From an uncultured Lachnospiraceae bacterium (GTDB taxonomy: Bacteria > Bacillota > Clostridia > Lachnospirales > Lachnospiraceae): 43,249 nt of DNA. The notes beneath the pieces are model-generated. The model was not told the DNA's origin, did no database searches, and saw only the letters and a list, made by a program, of their open reading frames with translations. The DNA lies in the NCBI GenBank assembly GCA_902789735.1, contig CADAOZ010000007.1, positions 1-43,249 of the forward strand. The letters run 5' to 3'. Below are positions 31,368 through 40,292 of the stretch, one piece after another (positions within the stretch are counted from its first letter, which is position 1; every line of letters begins with the position of its first letter). Both the position numbers and the translations under genes were made by a program.

Positions 31368-33395
31368 TCAGTCTTCCCCGGCAAGCCTGAGGAAATCCTC
31401 CTCCGAAAGGACGGGGATCCCCAGCTGTCTGGCCTTTTTATTTTTGGCGGAATTGGAATTCACGTCGTTGTTGATCAGATAATCGGTTCTGGCGGAGACG
31501 CTGCCGGCTGCCTTGCCGCCCCGTTTGATGATGTACTCCTTGAGGGCGTCACGATTGTCGAACCTGTGGACCTTGCCTGTAATGACAAAGGTCTTTCCTT
31601 CGAAGATCCTGGGCGTCTCATCCGTTTCGGGCGCCGCTGCCGACAGCTCCTGCATCAGCTTCTCCAGATTGGCGCGGCCTGCGGGGTCTGAAAGTCTGTC
31701 CGCGATGGCGCCGGCCAGAACGGGACCGATCCCTTCGATCTCACTGAGTTCTTCCGGCGTCGCGGCCAGGACTGCCTGCAGGTCGTTGTGGAAATAGGCG
31801 CTGATCACACGGGCGTTGGCTTCGCCGACCCCGGGAATGCCGATGGCGTAGAGCACCCTGGCCAGGGTGGTCTGCCGGGAACGCTCGATGCTGTCGGCCA
31901 GTTTTTCATAGGACCGTTTCCCGAATCCCTCCATCTGCTCGATCTGCTCCCGGTAACGGTCCAGATGGTAGATGTCAGCGAAATCATGGATATAACCGGC
32001 GGCGATGAACTTCTCCAGGGTCATCTCTGACAGGCCTTCGATGTTCATGGCGTTGCGGCTGACGAACAGGGAAAAGGCCTTGAGCTTCTTGGCCGCGCAG
32101 TCGGGATTGAGGCAGAATAAAGCCTCGGTATCATTGTCTCTGCGGATCTCGGTCCTGCCGCCGCATACAGGGCAGGTCTCCGGAATCTCGATATTCCCGG
32201 ACCTGGTCAGGTTCTCGGAAATCTGGGGGATGATCATGTTGGCCTTATAGACCCTGATCCTGTCCCCTTTGCCCAGCTGCAGGGCCTTTACGATGGACAC
32301 ATTGTGGACCGATGCCCTTTTGACCGTAGTCCCTTCCAGTTCCACCGGTTCGAAGACAGCCACCGGATTGATCAGACCGGTCCGGGAGGCGCTCCATTCT
32401 ATATAGGAAAGGGTGGTCTCCTGCTGCTCGTCCGCCCATTTAAAGGCGATGGCGTTGCGGGGGAATTTGGCTGTGGTGCCAAGGGATTCCCCATAGGCGA
32501 TGTCGTCCATCAGAAGGACCAGGCCGTCTGATGGAATATCATAGGTCCGGATCCTGTCCTCAAAATAAGAAATTTCTTCCAGCAGATTCGCGGCGGTCAC
32601 CGGCCTGTATTCCACGGTCTCAAAGCCCTGGCCTGTCAGGAATTCCATCTGCTTCTGCCTGGAATTGGCAAAATCCGTATCTCCCGCCTCTACCAGGGCA
32701 AAGGCGTAAAAGCGGACATTTCTGGCCGCTGTAATTTCATTGTTGAGCTGGCGGACAGATCCGCTGCAGAGGTTGCGGGGGTTCTTATAGCGTACATCGG
32801 CCATAATGCCTTTGGCCGCAGCCTCCTCTTCCAGCTTCTCATTGATCCTGTCAAAATCACTGTAGCGGATGATGGCCTCACCGCGCAGGATCAGTCTTCC
32901 CCGGAAAGGAATGGAAACAGGCAGGTTGCGGAACACCCTGGCATTGGGGGTGATGACCTCGCCCACCTGGCCGTTGCCCCGGGTGACCGCCTTCTCCAGC
33001 CGGCCGTCCTGATAGGTCAGGACCACCGTCAGGCCGTCCAGCTTCCAGGAAAGCAGGCCCTTCTGATCTCCCAGCCAGTCACGCAGGGCCTCCCGGTCCT
33101 TGGTCTTGTCCAGGGACAGCATGGGCCGTTCATGGGCTTCCTTGGGCAGCTCATCCACAGAGGCATAGCCCACGTTGACCGTGGGGGAGTCCGCCAGGAC
33201 GATCCCGGTCTCTTCTTCCAGGGCCTGCAGCTGGTCGTAAAGGGCGTCATATTCCAGGTTGGACATGATCTCCGTGTCCTGGGCATAGTAAGCCCGGGAG
33301 GCCCGGTTGAGCAGGTCCGTCAGTTCCCGGAGGCGGGCAAGTGCGCCGGCCTGTTCCGGATTCGGCTGATTGCTTTCCTTTGTATTGGCTGCCAT
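31368..33395 (-). CDS. ligA: NAD-dependent DNA ligase
   Basis: The 675-residue enzyme seals nicks in replication and repair. The adenylation domain has the active lysine K118 in SWKLDGLTV, preceded by the NAD-binding Ia domain. The OB fold, a four-cysteine zinc finger (CPVCGGRTEI ... CLNPDCAAK), helix-hairpin-helix repeats (about 500-580) and a C-terminal BRCT domain (FEGKTFVITGKVHRFDNR) follow in order. The KLDGLTV form differs slightly from the more usual KxDGLA and is of the clostridial variety, to my knowledge. Confidence 0.96.
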   Translation of the reverse strand: MAANTKESNQPNPEQAGALARLRELTDLLNRASRAYYAQDTEIMSNLEYDALYDQLQALEEETGIVLADSPTVNVGYASVDELPKEAHERPMLSLDKTKDREALRDWLGDQKGLLSWKLDGLTVVLTYQDGRLEKAVTRGNGQVGEVITPNARVFRNLPVSIPFRGRLILRGEAIIRYSDFDRINEKLEEEAAAKGIMADVRYKNPRNLCSGSVRQLNNEITAARNVRFYAFALVEAGDTDFANSRQKQMEFLTGQGFETVEYRPVTAANLLEEISYFEDRIRTYDIPSDGLVLLMDDIAYGESLGTTAKFPRNAIAFKWADEQQETTLSYIEWSASRTGLINPVAVFEPVELEGTTVKRASVHNVSIVKALQLGKGDRIRVYKANMIIPQISENLTRSGNIEIPETCPVCGGRTEIRRDNDTEALFCLNPDCAAKKLKAFSLFVSRNAMNIEGLSEMTLEKFIAAGYIHDFADIYHLDRYREQIEQMEGFGKRSYEKLADSIERSRQTTLARVLYAIGIPGVGEANARVISAYFHNDLQAVLAATPEELSEIEGIGPVLAGAIADRLSDPAGRANLEKLMQELSAAAPETDETPRIFEGKTFVITGKVHRFDNRDALKEYIIKRGGKAAGSVSARTDYLINNDVNSNSAKNKKARQLGIPVLSEEDFLRLAGED

Positions 33396-33464
33396 CGCTG
33401 TACCTTTCCTTCTGCGCGGCCGCGTCTGTACGCGGCTCCTTTTGTATATGCAGACGTTCCCGGC

Positions 33465-34175
33465 TCAGTGCAGGGGAAGGCCCGCTTCCTTATAAAGTTC
33501 TGTTTTCTCCCGTCCGGTCACCGGTCTCTGTTCCCCGGGCTTCATGGCGCCCAGGGTCACATTGAGGACCCGGACCCGTTTGAGAAATTTGATCTCATGA
33601 CCCACCGCTTTGCACATACGGCGGATCTGGCGGTTCAGTCCCTGGGTCAGGATAATGCGGAAGGTATACTCCCCCAGCCGCTCGATCCGGCAGGGCCTGG
33701 TCTTCACCTCCAGGTCCGGCAGCCAGATGCCTTTGGCCATACGGGACAAATCGGCGTCGCTGATCCTGCGGCGTACCCGGACTACATATTCCTTTTCATG
33801 GCCGTTGCTGGCCTTCATCATGGCATCGATCAGTTTTCCGTCATCGGTCATGAGCAGGAGGCCTTCGGAATCCTTGTCCAGCCGTCCCGCGTAGGTCAGG
33901 CGGATGGGATATTTAAAAGCGTCCCGGATGGTCCGCTCGGCATGGGGGTCCCGTTCTGTACAGGTGACCCCGACCGGTTTATACCAGGCCACTACCGTGG
34001 TCTCCTGCCTGCCCCGGATCACTTTGCCGTTGACCTCGATCCGCTCCTGGCCGGTGACCCGCATGCCGGGTATGGCAGGAAGGCCGTCCACATAGACACG
34101 CACCTCTTCGATCAGCCTGTCCGCTTCCCTTCTGGAACAGATTCCGCAGGAAGCGATGTACTGATTCAGGCGCAT
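33465..34175 (-). CDS. RluF/RsuA-family 23S rRNA pseudouridine synthase
   Basis: The start is ATG 34173-34175 (MRLNQYIASCGICSRREAD), with GGAG upstream. The 236-residue protein has an S4 RNA-binding domain (1-60) and a synthase domain with the catalytic aspartate in GRLDKDSEGLLLMT, then the LTQGLNRQIRRMCKAVGHE block typical of RluF/RluB-like enzymes. It should isomerise a uridine in 23S rRNA; the exact position is not provable here. It starts 17 bp after mecA. Confidence 0.9.
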   Translation of the reverse strand: MRLNQYIASCGICSRREADRLIEEVRVYVDGLPAIPGMRVTGQERIEVNGKVIRGRQETTVVAWYKPVGVTCTERDPHAERTIRDAFKYPIRLTYAGRLDKDSEGLLLMTDDGKLIDAMMKASNGHEKEYVVRVRRRISDADLSRMAKGIWLPDLEVKTRPCRIERLGEYTFRIILTQGLNRQIRRMCKAVGHEIKFLKRVRVLNVTLGAMKPGEQRPVTGREKTELYKEAGLPLH

Positions 34176-34192
34176 GCCCTCTCCACGGCCGG

Positions 34193-34819
34193 TCACAGCG
34201 CCAGCAGCTGCTGGGCTGCTCTTTCCCGGATAATACAGTCGCTGTGTTCGATCAGGCCCGCGATCCTGGCAGGCTCCGTCGCCACAAGACGGCCGAATTC
34301 ATTGATGCCAAGGACCATCTGGTCAAAGCCGCTGTCAGAAGCGGCGTTTCGATATACTGTCAGACAGTAAGCTCCGTCGGGCGTCCGATACAGGGCGGTA
34401 TCCGCCTCTGCAGCCGTCAGGACGCTGCGGGCACAGCTGATCACCCTGTCCATGGAAGGAAAGAGATACAGGAAGGTTTCCGGCATACGGACAGGCTCCT
34501 CCGCACTGTCTCCGGTTTCCTCCGGAATATCCTGCCCGGTCAGGCCTTTGGCATCCCGGATCATTTTGGACTGGGCCGGGTCTTCCGTTATGGTCAGGGA
34601 TATGGTATGGTCCGGTAGGACCGCGATCTTCATGGAAGTATATTCACTCTGGATATTGAAGTTCTCCTTCCTGGACGCTTCCGCCAGGACGCCGCGGATG
34701 AACTCCACCGCCTCCTTTTTGCGCTCGAACAGGTCGTCCAGATGGATCCCGTGCTCGTTCAGATCCTCTTCCGTAATTATGCAGTTGATCGTCGTATCAT
34801 TGATTCTTCTAAATACCAT
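34193..34819 (-). CDS. mecA: MecA-family adaptor protein
   Basis: The 208-residue protein begins MVFRRINDTTINCIITEEDLNEHGI and contains SMKIAVLPDHTISLTIT; both are strongly conserved in MecA. The N-terminal part captures substrates, and the C-terminal part (about 115-208) docks on ClpC. In Bacillus subtilis MecA delivers the competence factor ComK to ClpCP. Here the substrate is unknown. It is the first gene of the mecA-rluF-ligA run and has a good promoter. Confidence 0.88.
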   Translation of the reverse strand: MVFRRINDTTINCIITEEDLNEHGIHLDDLFERKKEAVEFIRGVLAEASRKENFNIQSEYTSMKIAVLPDHTISLTITEDPAQSKMIRDAKGLTGQDIPEETGDSAEEPVRMPETFLYLFPSMDRVISCARSVLTAAEADTALYRTPDGAYCLTVYRNAASDSGFDQMVLGINEFGRLVATEPARIAGLIEHSDCIIRERAAQQLLAL

Positions 34820-34905
34820 TCGACTCCTTTATATCTTCTCAGGTGCTTCTCTCTGAAAATGACGCATAGTATCCGCATCATTGCATTTACCTCATAGTAT
34901 TTACC

Positions 34906-34934
34906 ATAATACATCCGAACCGGAATTTCGGCAA
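34906..34934 (-). promoter_or_regulatory. Promoter of mecA
   Basis: The minus strand has TTGCCG (34929-34934), a 17-bp spacer and TATTAT (34906-34911). The leader is about 80 bases. A CodY box was looked for near 34850 and the match was too poor. Confidence 0.65.
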
Positions 34935-35003
34935 TGCCTGTCCTGCAGGTTTCCACCGGGTCTCAGCTGTAGTAATAATGCTGCAGGATGGTCATCACCG
35001 CGC

Positions 35004-35049
35004 AAAAATACCCGGCATCGGGGGAATGTCCCTGGATGCCGGGTATTGT
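35004..35049 (-). terminator. Terminator of rpsB-tsf
   Basis: AATACCCGGCATC (35007-35019) pairs with GATGCCGGGTATT (35035-35047), and TTTTT follows on the minus strand. It lies 50 bp behind tsf. Confidence 0.88.
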
Positions 35050-35098
35050 TTTCGCGTTTTTCAGCTTATTTGCCGTCCTGCTCTTTCAGACAGCGGAA

Positions 35099-36046
35099 TC
35101 AGCCCTTGACCTGCGCCATAACTTCTTCCGCGAAGTTGTCCTGTCTCTTTTCGATACCTTCACCGGTCTCGAAACGGACGAACTTCTTGATCTTCAGAGT
35201 AGTGCCGTTGGCCTTGCCGACCTGCTCAAGATACTTGCCTACAGACTGCTTGCCGTCCTCAGCCTTTACATAGACCTGGTCGTTCAGGCAGATTTCCTTG
35301 AACTCCTTGTTCAGTCTGCCGATGAGCATCTTCTCGATGATGTTCTGGGGTTTTCTCTTGTTCTCAGGAAGCTTGTTGTTCTCTTCGATGGCCTGGGCCA
35401 GAAGGATCTCCTTCTCGTGGTCTCTGTAGGACTGCGGGATCTCATCCTGGGAGACATACTTGGGAGACATGGCGGCTACCTGCATGGCGATGTTCTGCAG
35501 AGCCTCGGCGATCGCGTCGTTGCAGACTGCTGTCTCGGCATCAATGATAACGCCGATCCTGCCGCCGCCGTGTACATAGGTGGCCAGCATGCCGTTCTCA
35601 GCGGTAACCTTCTCGAATCTGCGGATGCTCAGCTTCTCGCTGATGACAGCGATCATATCTACCAGAGCGTCCTTAACGGTCTTGGAAGGATCCTCAGCCC
35701 ATGCTTCTGCCATGAACGCGTCCATGTCAGCCGCGTCGCTGTTCAGAGCCTGATTGGCTACCTTGGCTACATAAGTCCGGAACTTGTCGTTCTGGGCAAC
35801 GAAGTCTGTCTCAGAGTTAACTTCGACAACAGCTGCCTTCTGATTGCCGTCGGCAGCGATCATGCAGATACCTTCCGCAGCGATCCTGCTGGCCTTCTTC
35901 TCAGCCTTGGCCTGTCCGCGCTTTCTGAGATACTCTACAGCAGCGTCCATATCGCCGTTGGTCTCTGTCAGAGCCTTTTTGCAATCCATCATACCGGAAC
36001 CGGTCATATCTCTTAACTGTTTAACCTGTTTCGCTGTAATTGCCAT
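35099..36046 (-). CDS. tsf: Elongation factor Ts
   Basis: The start is ATG 36044-36046 (MAITAKQVKQLRDMTG), with AAGGA upstream. The 315-residue factor recycles EF-Tu by expelling GDP. The UBA-like N-terminus includes TGSGMMDCKKALTE, and NSETDFVAQND lies in the first core domain. The coiled-coil insertion and second core domain follow. It is co-transcribed with rpsB. Confidence 0.97.
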   Translation of the reverse strand: MAITAKQVKQLRDMTGSGMMDCKKALTETNGDMDAAVEYLRKRGQAKAEKKASRIAAEGICMIAADGNQKAAVVEVNSETDFVAQNDKFRTYVAKVANQALNSDAADMDAFMAEAWAEDPSKTVKDALVDMIAVISEKLSIRRFEKVTAENGMLATYVHGGGRIGVIIDAETAVCNDAIAEALQNIAMQVAAMSPKYVSQDEIPQSYRDHEKEILLAQAIEENNKLPENKRKPQNIIEKMLIGRLNKEFKEICLNDQVYVKAEDGKQSVGKYLEQVGKANGTTLKIKKFVRFETGEGIEKRQDNFAEEVMAQVKG

Positions 36047-36081
36047 AATCCTTACCTCACTCATTATCCTTTATCAAATAC

Positions 36082-36111
36082 AAGCCGGACACACAGCCGT
36101 GCATCCGGCTT
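36082..36111 (-). promoter_or_regulatory. Hairpin in the rpsB-tsf spacer
   Basis: AAGCCGGA (36082-36089) and TCCGGCTT (36104-36111) form a perfect 8-bp stem with a 14-base loop. Only a weak T-containing stretch follows on the minus strand. It may act as a partial terminator that lowers tsf relative to rpsB, which is inference. Confidence 0.45.
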
Positions 36112-36151
36112 CATTACGTTGCCTGAAAGCCGCCGTCCTGCGGCCGTCTGA

Positions 36152-36922
36152 TTACAGAGTTCCCTCTGCTGCCTGCTCGGCTTCGCTTGCGGCGGATTCA
36201 GCCGCGAGGGCGTCCTGCTGGCTGGCGTCGATGTTCTCTTCACCCTGCTTTGCCTCGATGACAGCGTCTGCCATCTTGCCGCAGATCAGCTTGACCGCGC
36301 GGATCGCGTCGTCGTTGCCGGGGATGACATAATCGAGCTCTTCGGGATCACAGTTGGTGTCGCCGATACCGATCAGGGTAATGCCCAGTGTATGCGCTTC
36401 AGCTACGCAGATTCTTTCCTTCTTGGGATCTACTACGAAGATCGCGTCGGGAATACGGGTCATCTTACGGATACCGCCCAGATTCCTCTGCAGCTTCTCC
36501 TGCTCCTTCTGCAGCTTGGCAACTTCCTTCTTGGGAAGGACTTCGAATGTGCCGTCAGCTTCCATCTGGTCGATCTTGTCAAGACGCTCGATACGGGACT
36601 GGATGGTCTTGAAGTTGGTCAGCATGCCGCCCAGCCATCTCTCGTTGACATAGAACATACCGCAGCGCTCTGCTTCCGCCCTGACGGCGTCCTGCGCCTG
36701 CTTCTTGGTACCTACGAAAAGGATGGTGCCGCCCTGCTCCGCGATCTGGAATACTGCCTGATAAGCCTCGTCTACTTTGATAACGGACTTCTGCAGATCG
36801 ATGATGTGGATGCCGTTTCTCTCGGTGAAGATGTAGGGAGCCATCTTGGGGTTCCAACGTCTTGTCTGATGACCGAAATGGACACCTGCCTCCAGTAACT
36901 GTTTCATTGTTACAACGCTCAT
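36152..36922 (-). CDS. rpsB: Ribosomal protein S2
   Basis: The start is ATG 36920-36922 ([19 protein letters not shown]), with GGAGG seven bases upstream. The 256-residue small-subunit protein has [38 protein letters not shown] and GIGDTNCDP, all conserved S2 blocks. It ends in a short Ala/Glu-rich tail (about 235-256). A structured leader precedes it. Confidence 0.97.
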   Translation of the reverse strand: MSVVTMKQLLEAGVHFGHQTRRWNPKMAPYIFTERNGIHIIDLQKSVIKVDEAYQAVFQIAEQGGTILFVGTKKQAQDAVRAEAERCGMFYVNERWLGGMLTNFKTIQSRIERLDKIDQMEADGTFEVLPKKEVAKLQKEQEKLQRNLGGIRKMTRIPDAIFVVDPKKERICVAEAHTLGITLIGIGDTNCDPEELDYVIPGNDDAIRAVKLICGKMADAVIEAKQGEENIDASQQDALAAESAASEAEQAAEGTL

Positions 36923-36950
36923 GTTTTTTCCTCCATGTGGTTTTTCTTCC

Positions 36951-37037
36951 GTATTCCGTCTGCAGAATGATTCCCTTCCGGGTCCTGAAGGATCTTGCCA
37001 CCTGCCAGGGGCAGGCACCGGCATCTGTACGGAATAC
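36951..37037 (-). promoter_or_regulatory. Structured 5' leader of rpsB (candidate ribosomal-protein leader)
   Basis: On the minus-strand transcript GTATTCCGT and ACGGAATAC (plus coordinates 37029-37037 and 36951-36959) form a perfect 9-bp closing stem. Inside are two hairpins: one with CCTGCC/GGCAGG (about 37001-37016) and one with CCTTC/GAAGG (about 36975-36990). The result is a three-way junction ending 28 bases before the rpsB start. S2 is known to control its own mRNA in other bacteria; that this leader binds S2 is inference. Confidence 0.55.
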
Positions 37038-37061
37038 GTGTTTTATAGTCACAACTTGGTT

Positions 37062-37090
37062 ATTTTAACATAGCTGACAGCGGTATGCAA
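37062..37090 (-). promoter_or_regulatory. Promoter of rpsB-tsf
   Basis: The minus strand has TTGCAT (37085-37090), a 17-bp spacer and TAAAAT (37062-37067). The predicted start leaves a leader of about 130 bases that contains the structure described above. Confidence 0.75.
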
Positions 37091-37199
37091 GCGGCTGCCG
37101 GCTATATTTTCACATTTATACAGCCCTGCGGGACAAGGATCTCAGCGGCCGCGGGACTGTCTGAACGGCGGCCGGTACGTTCTTTTCCGGCCGGTCCGG

Positions 37200-37997
37200 T
37201 CAGAGGCTGACCTGTCTGCGCAGCTCATCCAGCTCGCTGTAGATGGCGTCGTTGAGGACCTTGATATAAGTGCCCTTCATGCCGGAGGATCTGGATTCGA
37301 TCACGCCCGCGGATTCGAACTTGCGCAGGGCGTTGACGACCACGCTCCTGGTGATCCCGGCCTTATCGGCGATCTTGCTGGCCACCAGGATACCCTCTGT
37401 GCCGTTGAGCTCCTCAAAGATGTGGACGATGGCGTGCATCTCGGTGTAGCTGAGGGTGCCGATGGCGGAACGGACGACTGAGATCTTGCGGTTCTCTTCC
37501 GCCGTCTCCTCTGTGACCGCCCGGAGCATCTCCAGGCTTACGACTGTGGTGCCGTATTCACAGAGAATGATATCGTCGATATCGTATTTCTCTTCATTCT
37601 TGTAAAGGAAGACTGTGCCCAGGCGCTCGCCGGCGATGCCGATGGGCGCTACGATCCCGGTCTTGAGGGCATCGTCCTGCAGGAAGCCAAGGGTGCCCAG
37701 CTGAATGTTCTCATTGGTGGAAAGGACACCCAGGAAACGCTCGTTGAGAGCTTCATCTACAAAGGAACCGACCTGATCATTGATGAGCTCGCCGACAGGC
37801 ATGACATGTTCGTTTTCCCCGTAGCCCAGGACTTTTCCCTTTTTGCTGATCACAAGCATGTTGGAGCGGAGGATATCACTCATCACTTCACATATGTCAT
37901 TGAAAATGACCTTGCCTGTATTATTATGCAGCAGCTTCTCGATCTTGCGGGTATTGTCGAGAAGCATAACATTGTTCATCATTTGTGATCCGTTCAC
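37200..37997 (-). CDS. codY: Global regulator CodY
   Basis: The 265-residue repressor has the N-terminal GAF-like domain that binds branched-chain amino acids (about 1-160, with LLDNTRKIEKLLHNN and IVAPIGIAGERLGT). The C-terminal winged helix includes ASKIADKAGITRSVVVNALRKFESAGVIESRS, a nearly invariant CodY block. GTG at 37995-37997 is the best start because AGGAAAGGA lies upstream; ATG codons five and six codons later are alternatives. CodY senses isoleucine, leucine, valine and GTP and controls amino-acid and stationary-phase genes. It lies 32 bp after topA. Confidence 0.96.
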   Translation of the reverse strand: MNGSQMMNNVMLLDNTRKIEKLLHNNTGKVIFNDICEVMSDILRSNMLVISKKGKVLGYGENEHVMPVGELINDQVGSFVDEALNERFLGVLSTNENIQLGTLGFLQDDALKTGIVAPIGIAGERLGTVFLYKNEEKYDIDDIILCEYGTTVVSLEMLRAVTEETAEENRKISVVRSAIGTLSYTEMHAIVHIFEELNGTEGILVASKIADKAGITRSVVVNALRKFESAGVIESRSSGMKGTYIKVLNDAIYSELDELRRQVSL

Positions 37998-38029
37998 TTT
38001 TTATGATCCTTTCCTATTACGATTTCTGT

Positions 38030-40168
38030 TTATGAATCCTGTTCCTCAGGTTTTTCCATGACATAGCCGCAGTCCGCCTGGCTGCAGACCAGTTTGCGGC
38101 CTTTCTCCAGCATCAGGGAGCCGCAGCGGGGACAGGGCGTCGCGGAAGGCTTCTGCCATACCATGAAATCACATTCCGGTATGGAAATACAGCCGTAGTA
38201 ACGGCGGCCTTTCTTGGTCTTGCGGACTACGATATCTTTTCCGCATTTGGGACAGCTGACGCCGATCTTTTCAAAATAAGGCTTGGTATTGTGGCACTCG
38301 GGGAAACCGGGGCAGGCCAGGAAACGGCCGTGGGGACCGTATTTGATGACCATGGTCCGGCCGCAGTTCTCGCAGATCTCGTCCGACTCCTCATCGGCGA
38401 TGCTGACCTTTTCCAGTTCCTTTTCCGCCTGGCTGACCGCTTCGTCCAGATCAGGGTAGAAATTCTCTACAACGGTCTTCCATTTGACCGTCCCTTCCGC
38501 CACGCCGTCCAGCAGGCTTTCCATGTTGGCGGTGAATTCAGGATTGACGATGGAAGGGAATGAATTCTTCATGATCTTATTGACCGCTTCCCCCAGCTCT
38601 GTCATATAGAGGTTCTTGTCCTCCTTGACAATATAGTGTCTGGCCAGAATGGTGGAAATGGTCGGGGCATAGGTACTGGGACGGCCGATGCCCTGCTCTT
38701 CCAGAGCCCTTACCAGGGAAGCCTCCGTATAATGGGGGGCCGGCTGGGTGAAATGCTGTTTGGGCAGGAATTCGGTCAGGGTCAGGACGCTGTCCCGGTC
38801 CAGGGTCCCGGACAGGACCGGACTTTTGGCCTTGTCCTCATCCAGGGTATATACGCTCTGATAGCCGTCGAACAGCTGCCGCTGGGCCGATACAGTGAAC
38901 AGCTCCTGCCGGCCTTCACTGCCCCGTGCACAGATCCGGACCTGGGTGGTCTCGAATCTGGCGGCGCTCATACGGCTGGCGGTAAAGCGTTTCCAGATCA
39001 GCTGGTAGAGGCGGTACTGGTCTCTGGAGACGGCGTCCTTCATGGAAGCGGGCGTCCGGGAGATGTCCGTAGGCCGGATGGCTTCATGGGCGTCCTGGAT
39101 CTTGGTCTGCTTTTTGGAGGCGCTTTCCTCGGTGGCCAGATAGTCCTTACCGTAATTCTCCTCAATATAAGCGGCGGCAGACGCCCGGGCCTCGTCCGAT
39201 ACCCTGGTGGAATCGGTACGCAGGTAGGTGATAAAGGCTACCGTGCCCTGCCCCTTGATCTCCACGCCTTCATAGAGCTGCTGGGCGATCCGCATGGTCT
39301 TGGAGGTCGAGAAGTTAAGTACTTTGCTGGCCTCCTGCTGCAGGGTCGAGGTCGTAAAAGGAAGGGGGGCCTTGCGGGTCCGCTCTGATTTTCTGACCTC
39401 CGTGATCTGCCATTCGGCTTCCTCCATGCCTGCCAGCAGGGCATCCATTTCCCCGCTGTTGCTGATCACGGCCTTCTCCGCCTTGCCGTTGTCGCCGATC
39501 CGGCCGTAATAATGGGCCAGGAGGGGCTTCTTCTCTCCCTGAACGGCCAGTTCGGCGTCCAGGCTCCAGTACTCCTCGGGAATAAAGGAGTTGATCTCCT
39601 CCTCCCGGTCCCCGATCATACGCAGGGCAACGGACTGGACTCTGCCCGCGGACAGGCCCCGTTTGACTTTTGCCCAGAGCAGGGGGGAGATCCGGTAGCC
39701 GACCATACGGTCCAGGACCCGGCGGGCCTGCTGGGCGTCGACCAGGTTCATGTCGATCTCCCGGGCGTTCTTCAGAGATTCCGTAACTGCCTTTTTGGTG
39801 ATCTCGTTAAAGGTGATCCGGTAGACCTCCTTGTCCTTGAGGTCGCCCAGCTTGAGGGCCGCGATCAGATGCCAGGAAATGGCCTCTCCTTCGCGGTCCG
39901 GGTCGGTCGCCAGATAGATCCGGTCGGCCTTTTTGACCATTTTCCGGAGTCCGGCCAGGAGCTCGCCCTTGCCGCGGATGGTGATATATTTGGGTTCATA
40001 ATCGTTGTCAAAGTCGATTCCCATCTGGCTCTTGGGCATATCGCGCACATGGCCGTTGCTGGCCGCGACTTCATAATTGGAGCCAAGGAATTTCTTGATG
40101 GTCTTCACCTTGGCGGGGGACTCCACGATGACAAGATTCTTCTTTTTTTTTCTTACAGCTGCTGCCAT
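38030..40168 (-). CDS. topA: DNA topoisomerase I
   Basis: The 712-residue type IA enzyme relaxes negative supercoils. The Toprim domain begins NLVIVESPAKVKTIKKFLG and has ATDPDREGEAISWHL. The catalytic tyrosine lies in FITYLRTDSTRVS. Three C-terminal zinc ribbons follow, each with four cysteines: CENCGRTM..., CPKCGKDI... and CPRCGSLM.... The start has GAGGAA upstream and an own promoter in the gap after hemZ. Confidence 0.97.
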   Translation of the reverse strand: MAAAVRKKKKNLVIVESPAKVKTIKKFLGSNYEVAASNGHVRDMPKSQMGIDFDNDYEPKYITIRGKGELLAGLRKMVKKADRIYLATDPDREGEAISWHLIAALKLGDLKDKEVYRITFNEITKKAVTESLKNAREIDMNLVDAQQARRVLDRMVGYRISPLLWAKVKRGLSAGRVQSVALRMIGDREEEINSFIPEEYWSLDAELAVQGEKKPLLAHYYGRIGDNGKAEKAVISNSGEMDALLAGMEEAEWQITEVRKSERTRKAPLPFTTSTLQQEASKVLNFSTSKTMRIAQQLYEGVEIKGQGTVAFITYLRTDSTRVSDEARASAAAYIEENYGKDYLATEESASKKQTKIQDAHEAIRPTDISRTPASMKDAVSRDQYRLYQLIWKRFTASRMSAARFETTQVRICARGSEGRQELFTVSAQRQLFDGYQSVYTLDEDKAKSPVLSGTLDRDSVLTLTEFLPKQHFTQPAPHYTEASLVRALEEQGIGRPSTYAPTISTILARHYIVKEDKNLYMTELGEAVNKIMKNSFPSIVNPEFTANMESLLDGVAEGTVKWKTVVENFYPDLDEAVSQAEKELEKVSIADEESDEICENCGRTMVIKYGPHGRFLACPGFPECHNTKPYFEKIGVSCPKCGKDIVVRKTKKGRRYYGCISIPECDFMVWQKPSATPCPRCGSLMLEKGRKLVCSQADCGYVMEKPEEQDS

Positions 40169-40223
40169 AATTTCCTCATGTTATTGTCTGATAATTTGGC
40201 CGGTTTTGCCACAAACGCACTCT

Positions 40224-40252
40224 ACGATACCTTATTTCCCCGCAATTTTCAA
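40224..40252 (-). promoter_or_regulatory. Promoter of topA-codY
   Basis: The minus strand has TTGAAA (40247-40252), a 17-bp spacer and TATCGT (40224-40229), 56 bp before the topA start. Confidence 0.6.
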
Positions 40253-40292
40253 GCAGTATTTTTATATTTTTTCCGACTTGTTCAAAAAAGCG

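Noticed and set aside
34848..34864. CodY box in the mecA leader
   Set aside because: The best alignment to the 15-bp CodY consensus has about five mismatches, which is not better than chance.
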